Source: Blasia pusilla (taxonomy: Eukaryota > Marchantiophyta > Marchantiopsida > Blasiales). From it: 64,000 nucleotides of DNA. The stretch lies in assembly GCA_050084515.1 (NCBI GenBank), contig CM114275.1:24800001-24864000 (forward strand). The letters are read 5' to 3'. Shown piece after piece: positions 55,674 through 64,000 of this stretch (the stretch's first letter is position 1; every line of letters starts with the position of its first letter). The notes beneath the pieces were generated by a model. That model was not told the DNA's origin, did no database searches, and saw only the letters and a list, made by a program, of their open reading frames with translations. A program made the position numbers and the translations under genes.

Positions 55674-58600
55674 TGAAGGTTTTTTTAGCAAGCTTCAATA
55701 ATTGTATCCACCCTAAAGCACCTGATATAGTCCTAGAAGAATGTAAAGAATAAATATTCCCTATTTTCAGAATAATTTTGTTTAAATGTATACATACTCG
55801 TTTTCTATTTAACAGATGTCTCCTTGCAAGATTGCAAATGGTTTGAAACTTCTCAAAAAATTAGGCTTAATCCCATCCACTTTAGGTCCATCAAGATTGT
55901 TGTATTATATAACCAATATCTCTAGCTTAGGAGAGATAATCAATATTTTAAAGGTATTTTAGTACAAAACAATCTAGAATAGATGGAATCCTTCCAATGG
56001 TATTAAGGACATCATGTTAGTTTCCTAAGGGTCGTTTCCTTTATAAGTTAGTAAATCGTAAACATTTATGCATGACTTCAAACATATTGAAACCTAGCAA
56101 ATCGTAGCTGGTCATAATTTTGATGTCACTCCTAAATATAATAGAATGTAGCATCTAGACAATACACTTATTAACACTTACTTCGTTTTACTTTCCGAGT
56201 GCAAATAGTGGGATTGGCCGAGCTTGCATATTGATCGGTGGGCACTCAAGGCGCGGCGCTACCCACTTAAAATTGTATTTTTACGGCTTCTTGAACTTCA
56301 GTCTCTCTATAAATAAGATCCACTCATAGTAGTTTTACTCGTGCCTTATAAGGTGTCTTTATGTCTTTCATGGTTGGAGAGTTATTATTAAAAAAATTCA
56401 AAATCTGGTATAAATTGTAATTATATTTACCTATAAGTTAAGATCTTTATTCCTACAAAGATCAAAAGTTTCCAATATACTATCTTGAGATATGGCAGAT
56501 TATGATAGGACCTACAACTACAAATGAAGTTTACTTTAGAAAATTTTGTATGGTCATAACAAAGCTCGCAAGATAGTCATAATCTTATATGAAGAGTGAT
56601 ATCCTAGACTCCTTACTTCTATTTAATATTTTCTCCATAAATTTTATACAAATAAGAACTAGTAACTACTTCCCAAAACCCTCCTCAAATATATCTTATG
56701 AGTCAAATGTAGGTTTTTTTTTTAGTGTATGATTTGCACCATTATTATAAGTTATTTTTCATTTGATTTTCAACATCCTTGGAATCTTCCTTGTGCGTCC
56801 TACTCATTAGTGTCCTCACAACTTGTAAATATTGTACTCATAAAATAAAGTAGCAAATTATTTGTAAGAAGAGCATAAGTTGAATGCGGGATAGTATGAA
56901 AATATATTTTATGTGTATTAAAATAAATATTTTGATTAGAAAATAGAAGAAAAAAAACCCCTACATTCACGATTTGATAACAACGTTGTTGTAAGTGATG
57001 ATAGCCCCAAATATTTTCCCATACAAGGATGAACCATGTACCAACTTCAAATCAAAATAAATGCATTGTAGCCCTCATTTGTAGTAGTGCCATCCCAAAA
57101 TTATGTGTTCGTCCTTCTTAAAATCAACAAAAAAGGGATTTAAACTATTCCAATAAGATCCTTTGGCCTTTAAAAAAAAAATTAGTATGTTTATAGAGAA
57201 GATTGTTCAAAATTATATTACATTTCATCTAAGAGGTTCCTTTTGTTGTTGTGATATAAGGGTTGTGACAAATTCAAAGAGGAATGGGAAGATAGATGAG
57301 GAGAATGGAAAAAAAGTTGTTGTGTGTATCTTGTATTTTTTTTGTTTATAGACCTGGTTACAAGATTACATGTGAACTGTGTTTATATAAGACCTTAATG
57401 GGAGTATCTATACCAACGCAAGTTGAATTTTTTAGATAAGACAAGATTGTCCTAGCCATATGGGGATAGTGACAATGCTAGTGCTACTAGGTCATACATG
57501 ATATAATAACGCATAAGATTTGCTCATAATACAAGCACAATTATTAGCGTCGATCACAACTTGAGCTTATCGTCGATCTAAGATATTTGTTAGTTTTTTC
57601 CAATATGTTCATATTGCTCATTTAGGAAGAAGGGGAAGTAGCAACGATAACAAAACATCTATCATGCATGAACAATCAGGATCTTGAGGTGCACACATGA
57701 CACTAGCCATGGGTAATTCATATTCTCTAATATTTGCATTGGGATCAACATCTTAGATTCCATTTTTTTCTAGGTCGATTATCAATGATATAGAACAAAG
57801 GTGTCCTTGGAAGGTCATTCTACCCATCCTCTCCAAACTAAGGCTTGTTTCATGACTTTTGTGCCCTTCTGGATTAGTCTTGTGTCTCGCGTCCCCGATC
57901 ACCATGATCGGGGACCCTTATTGTCTCCATAGCATTGTGGCTAGATGGTCAAGGTTCTGCCTTGATGTTTCAACGAATTCCATTCTTTTTTTTATCAGTG
58001 ATTATGATTTTCCTCCCCTATCCTTAGTAATAGTTCATTAGAGCCAATATTTTCCCAACAAGAAGAGATAATGTTGCATATATTCTGAACAATCTCATTA
58101 TATAGAATGCTTTCCTATACGCATATCCTCCAATAGCCATTTCATTACATGTATAATGTCCTTAAATTTCATCTTATGACCATTAGATATCTTCAAGATA
58201 CATGCAGTTGACATCATCCCCTTTATCTTTAATGACTTGTATATGTGTAAATCTTCTATTAATTCCAATTTTCTTTTGTGTTTGTGATATGCTCTCTATC
58301 CTCGTTCAAAAAATTTGGATTTATTATACTATGGGCGATAAATGTTTTCCTTGATATTTCTCCTAATTGGAAATGCGGATGGATCTCTATTTCCAACCTT
58401 GATCTAGTGGCAAGGTTCAAGTGTTCCAAATCCAAAATAGCTATCATTATTAAATTCAACGATAGACTTCCAACTAGATTTCTGATTTATGGAGATTTTG
58501 TGAAATTGAGGTGGTTATTATGAGCATGCTACATGTGGACGATTTACCACTAATCTAATTGAGCATATATATATCGCACTTGTCATTGCTCTATCTTTCT

Positions 58601-59210
58601 TATTAGAGGTCCTTTCAAGGGTCTTCCTCCCCTTGAACTCAAAAATCCTTGTATATGCACCCATTTAGTGGAGTATGTCTAACTAACACATTCTCAATAA
58701 AGGACTCTAATAGTTAGGTGAGTATGCCCATTACCTCCACGTGCATTAAATCAAATTTTCTTATTTACTCTTCATGACAAATGACCTTATCAACCTAAAT
58801 TTTTGGGATATGGCACACAATTCACTTATTATAGGTTGAATTTGATTATGGTTGGTGCCAAAACTCTTGTATTGGTATTAATAATACACAATGAAGTAGA
58901 TTAAGTGTTATGTGTATTTCCTTCTGCTTGAGTTTTCTTGTCTCCTCTTTCTACTTTTTTCTAGATCTTAAGGTTGGTTTGTAATTCCTTCAAATATTTT
59001 TGGAATGAAACCAAGGATCATTTTTCTAATATCTCCTTTATCAATGAAGTTTTCTTAGAATTTACTTTCTTCTCATACTACTAGGGATGAGGGGTTGCCC
59101 ACGTTTTTTATGTGACTCCTTTCTTGGCATAGACTATTACTTTGTAAGTACCTTTTTTTATGAGTAGATGTCATCCAAGCATATAGTGACCACTAGTATT
59201 TTGCAGATGG
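55674..59210. other. AT-rich, no gene seen
   Basis: Only short open readings without known motifs. One isolated AGAATGCTTTCC word lies at 58104-58115, the single good match to the 17-32 kb motif family that I noticed in the last 20 kb. Confidence 0.45.
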
Positions 59211-60730
59211 GAGTATATTTTGCGAGTCCTCCAAGTTATAATGCAATTGCAAAGCACTCTCAAAACATTTTGTGAGTCACTTTGAGTCCAACTCGATTAC
59301 TACTCATGAAATGCCTTTTTTATAGTATGTAGACACACAAGTATCTCATAAATGGACTCAAAATCAAATGAAAAAATTAAGAATTCATCTAATACCCCCC
59401 TTTCCCTCCATTCCCTATCATCATATGCCACAACATAGAAGAAGAGGAACGTGGGGTTTCTAAGTGGTTTACAAGATATCCATACCGATGTTGCACCAAA
59501 GATCCAAGAGATTGCAAGTGGTTTACATGTGGGTAGATGTTTGTAAAGGGGACAAATTGACGTCTGGAGTCGTATAGCAACTCTATATCACAAAATTTCT
59601 AGGAGGAGGGTCTTAAGACCAATGTGGATCTTGAGATCAATAGAGAGTTTTGTGTGGTGCAATCATAATTAGAGGCCTTGGATTGTAGTTGTAGAAACTC
59701 TAGAGAGGGTGCATGTAAGCACATCCACTAGACCAATCCAAAATCGATGATGACATTCTCATATTGATTGGGTAGTAAGAGTCACTCTCTATTTGTGAAA
59801 AGCATTACGTCGATCAAACTACATGCATGAATAGAGGTGATGGAACTCTATATACCTACAATAGGTGCAAGTCCATCTCGATGATCACGTGACATACTAG
59901 AGGCATGCCAACCATGTATGACCAAATGTTAAATGTATAAACTCAAAATTTTTTATATAGATAATATCATCCAGCTCTTGAGCATAGTTTTTTATGATAG
60001 AACAATGTTAATTGTCTTGTCAAATAATTTATACTTTGAACTTTCCCGAATCCCAATTAACTTACCTTACTACTAAAGATATTTGTGAGTACTTTCTAAT
60101 TCCCTTGCGAATACACACTCAATCTATTGGACTTTTGTGAGTAACATGAGCAATACATTTCTTGCAAAGGACTTATAAAACATAACACAATTGCAAAATA
60201 GTGCTTTGGACTTACAATTTTGCATTTATGTAGCAAGGACTTTTAGTCTATATTGCAAGTGGTCAACGAGTATTCTAAAAGTGTATGGACAATTTTTTTT
60301 GATTTGCAATCAACTCAAAAACTGAGAGTGCAAAACGCGAGTTTTCCAAGTTTAAGATATTAAGATTTTTTGTATAATCTCCAATCTCTGTTTTGGATTT
60401 GGTCCTAGTACTAATATAAGACATGCATTCTCTCGAGGTTCTACTTCCCCTCCATTCTCTTTTCTTTTCTAATGTTCCACAATCTCCATTGTGTAGCCAA
60501 TCTGTAGAAAATTAGAAACTTCAGATACTTCAAAGTCCTAGTTGCTCTTTCCACTACTACCACTAGAAATGGACCCATTTTACAAATCTTTAAAGCCATA
60601 AAGTATCCATAGATTACTTGAGAGACATTCACAAACTAAATTTGCAAGTGGGGCATTTGCAACAAAATCGTAAGAGAATTTGTTGACTCACAATTTGTAA
60701 GTCGAAAGGGCGGTTTCCTTACAATCATAG
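59211..60730. repeat. Second cluster of TTGCAAGT / GTGAGTC words
   Basis: Words such as TTGCAAGTGG (59514, 60258), CTTGCAAAGG, TTTGTGAGT, TTTGCAAGTGG and GACTCACAA recur through this stretch, mirroring the 53.3-54.2 kb cluster. No protein-coding potential recognised. Possibly the right subterminal part of a degraded transposon. Confidence 0.4.
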
Positions 60731-62747
60731 ATATTGTGTGCATTGACATTGCTACACAATATACATCATTGTTACCATCCATACTATCATCAAATGGAAC
60801 ACCACACTCAATCAAGCAATAAAAAATATATGGTCAATCATGTACAAAAAAATGCCTCCAATTAAGGAAATCAAGAAACAAACAACTTAAACGTTTACTT
60901 ACTAGTTCTCTCTCTAGTGCCAAACCAAACCCACTCTTGTAGTGAGTGGCTAGGATTACTCAAAAAGGCAAGGAGCACCATATTTCTGCCGGCTCATGGT
61001 AGGAGATTCATCAAAGAGAGAAGGATCTCCCAAACTTCCTCTCCTCGAGTTATACCCTCTTTTCCTTCCCTCTCCTCGATAACATGTGCATTTTGGTAAT
61101 CTCTTAAACCATAGCCTACAATGGTAGATTAAGGAACTATTTCCTAAAATACCAAGTTAACTCATACAAATACAAAACTTACCAATAATGGGAAGTTAAT
61201 GAAATAACTCCGAATGAGCTTCAAAATAGGAGGTTAACTTGCATTGTAATTAATTAACCTATCGTCCTCCACAATAGGTCATCCTTGCCCTATCAATACC
61301 AACATCCAACCTCTCCATTTAATGAGACACAATAATTTTTGCATTGTCTATGCCTAGGTGGAAATATGATGCATGGTTGATACGTGCCTTATTACTCGTA
61401 GATTAATTATCATTAATCATTGACTTTAGTCATATACGAGTTCAATAGTCTTAGTCATTTCATGTATATGACTTGGTTTAGATTACTTTAATGGTTATCT
61501 GTTATTGTAAGTCATTTACCATGATAAATGACACAACCTAGTTATTTATCAAAGTCATATGATGTAAGATTTTATCTAGTGATTTCCTTGATTGGAAAAA
61601 AATATTCATCGTAAGATTAATGGCGATCGTCAAAATGCCTCAAGGCACATGTCACTATGTTTATGCATTAAGTGCCAATCTCACACATGATTGCGTATTT
61701 TTGTGGTGGACTCACATATAATTGCATATATTTTTCTCATTTTTTGTGTCAAATACACGTAAGCTTTTGCGTAAAGTTGTCCCCTCTAGGAGCTATTATG
61801 AAATGAACTCCTAAGTTAAGAATGACATTGATATGTTTTCTAAAACAAAAGAGAGAATAAGTAGACATGTGTGTTTTGAAGGGTTTTTTTGCATCCCTTA
61901 ATGCCTAACAAAAATAATAATATGTACTACATAAGATGGACATAGAGCTCCAAATAAATATGCTTCCTTATAAATTATTTATTCATTTTTATAAAAAATA
62001 TATAACTATTTTTTTCCTTTAGAAGATTAATATTTTCAAAATATGTAGAGTTCAAAATTTCATAATAGGTAGTGTGTAAGAGAAAAATCATGATACGACC
62101 CAATGTTCAAAAATAGTTTACAAAAACCATTATGTGGCTCTGGTTTTGAGTTTTATAACGTCGTTTGTTTGGAGGTTTGGAGAATGCTAATACAGTTAGA
62201 AGTAACACAGCGAGAGGGAGGCGAGAAATAAGAGACTATTTTATTCCGTGTCAATGAGAGCATTAACACTAACACCGTGGAGTCATCGAGAAAGTTCATA
62301 TCCATCCGACCATTAAAAAGTTCATATCTGAGGGTTGAGAGCCCTACAAAATAACTTGCATTCTGCAAGCTCTGCACTCAGAGTCGAGTATTGTAGGGGC
62401 CATAAATAAAGGAAAACAAAACGAATACCTTAAGAATACCTTAATGTAACCATTTGCAAATTTATAATTTGGTAGCCATAACTCTCCTCTACCTTCTTTT
62501 AAATGAATAACAATGAATAAAAGGAGGATCTTGGAAAAAGAAGATATCAATAATAAAGAAAACAACTTTCTCTAAAATATCCCTCTTTTACCAAATTTTT
62601 GAAAGTAATTGGTACTAGTTTAGGACAACTAAGTTTTTCCAATTATAATTAAATTTGGTTAGTTTATCCTTTCATTTCCACAATCTTTATAAGATCCTTC
62701 TCAAACAGGATTAATCAAGGGGCTTTATCTTCTTGCCTTATTTATAA
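60731..62747. other. AT-rich, no gene seen
   Basis: Repeated GTCAT/ATGAC words at 61.40-61.56 kb include a small hairpin (GTCATTTA at 61511-61518 with TAAATGAC at 61525-61532). Nothing else recognised. Confidence 0.45.
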
Positions 62748-62775
62748 CTAGTGCCCTTGTGCTTGCGCGAAATAC
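62748..62775 (-). mobile_element. Possible degenerate Helitron 3' end
   Basis: On the minus strand a GCGCAAGCACAAGGGC stretch leads into ACTAGT, echoing the clean Helitron terminus at 42640. The hairpin arms no longer pair well. Confidence 0.3.
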
Positions 62776-64000
62776 TAGGTCAAAGGAACCCTCTCGGCAA
62801 CCTCTCTGAGCAACACAGAAGACCAATTTATTTTGGTTCTTCTTGAGAGAAGGAGGAACTTCCTCTCATCCTAATTTTCCCCTCTAGTCAAAACAAATGA
62901 TCATACAAGCTCCCTAATTTCCATATACCACCTACCCATCAAATTCTATAATCTCTATTATTTATTGACCTTTATTCTTTATAAGAATGAAGAGGGTTTG
63001 TCCCTACGCTCTCATTGTACGCATGTTATCTTCTTCCCTCCCCTTTAATCTATCTCATTTCTTAATAAAATATTAGGAATGAAGATGGGGATGTAGAGAT
63101 GTTATTTTTCCTCTCTCATTTAGAATGGGTAGGGATTAATATTGGGAATTTCTCATTGAGAATTCCCTACCTTGCTTTCCTTATGATCTTGAAAATTTAA
63201 AACTTTAATCTTTTTCTTCTTAGGGCCCTTCAAATTCCTTGTTTTAAATTGGTACCTTTCTTTCCTTTTCATGTGAACAAATCAATCTTATCCCTTTCCC
63301 AAAAGTTTTATGTTGGCTAACACCTAAAATATGTTAAGTCATGAGAAAATTAATTATTCTAACTCTAGCATTTGCACAAATCATGATGTAATAGCCAATG
63401 TGATGCCTCAAGAAACGTATGTATAGGAAATCTTAGATGAAACAATTGTGGAAGAAAATCTTTTTAAAAAAAAACATGATTTCATTTTAATTTTTCTTTA
63501 AAAGTATACAGAGTTTATTATACAATAAACCTTATATCTCTTACATTCAATGGTACATAGATTCATCAAAAAATAGTTGCATTCAATATTTTCTCTGTAG
63601 TGAAAATTTATTCTAAAATAAAAATATGTAAAAATAAAATATTTAAAAATATAATTTTGATTAAAAAATTACGTGAGGTAATCATGAAACTTAAAAAAAA
63701 ATGAAAAATATTAATTAATAAGGCCTTCGTGAATAAATCTTATACCTTTTAATTTGAAATCTTAAAATACATGATTGATCAAATAAATTTTACAATATTT
63801 CAGATTTCTAAATCCTAAAGAAAATGACATTGAAGATTTATGCATATATTTTGGAGATAATTTAGTGGAATTCATGATTTAATTTTCTAAACTTTTAAGA
63901 AATTTGAGAAACTTATTTTGTGGGCACGTAAAATATTAACACGTGCTTCTCTAATTTTGAAGATATCATTTGAATACCTTTTGTAATTTTGAGTCTAATT
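62776..64000. other. AT-rich to the window end, no gene seen
   Basis: Long A/T runs and short open readings only; no repeat or motif that I can support. Confidence 0.45.

Overview
This window looks like nuclear DNA of a land plant. The evidence is spliceosomal introns with GT-AG borders and one GC-AG border, plant-specific gene families (an ILR1-like auxin-conjugate hydrolase, a ubiquitin-like-domain PI4-kinase gamma, a plant-type BTB/POZ protein), and decayed plant transposons of several classes (Ty3/gypsy, Ty1/copia, a Mutator-like/SWIM transposase, Helitron-like ends). The Ty3/gypsy relics and the expanded SWIM/MULE family make me suspect a non-seed plant (moss, liverwort or lycophyte grade). 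That is inference and I cannot name a species.

Layout. 1-6.8 kb is a graveyard of retrotransposon pieces: a Ty3/gypsy pol 3' end with integrase and a C-terminal PHD-finger relic, a reverse-strand Ty1/copia piece, and a reverse-strand gypsy RT/RNase H piece. 6.8-13 kb holds no gene I can defend. 13.3-17.1 kb has tandem repeats and one exon of a BTB/POZ gene on the minus strand, bracketed by a 27-bp exact direct repeat. 17.2-27.1 kb is a large DNA-transposon-like locus. Its promoter-like region leads into a long BED-finger-like ORF broken by one in-frame stop, followed by a multi-exon MULE/SWIM transposase with recognisable DDE residues but several breaks, and a 3' coding segment. 27.9-29.6 kb is a large imperfect inverted repeat. 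29.7-32.8 kb is an array of about nine repeat units carrying similar small ORFs.

The main unexpected signal is a 12-bp near-palindromic word, GGAAGGCATTCT. It recurs exactly or nearly exactly about 25 times from 17.2 to 32.3 kb, with related reverse-oriented words at 13.4-14.1 kb, and is almost absent from the rest of the window. It sits in intron tandem repeats, in every spacer of the 29.7-32.8 kb array and across at least one splice acceptor. It links the transposase locus to the downstream array and looks like a protein-binding site of the element.

Two ordinary host genes follow. The ILR1-like amidohydrolase (34.7-39.4 kb, five exons, plus strand) has all family motifs. The PI4-kinase gamma (46.5-49.0 kb, two exons, minus strand) has its catalytic motifs intact. 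From 49 kb onward I see no defensible gene. 49-52 kb is GC-richer unassigned sequence. 52-64 kb is AT-rich repeat-like DNA with MITE/Helitron-like termini and two clusters of an ACTTGCAA/ACTCACAA word that may be subterminal repeats of another degraded element.
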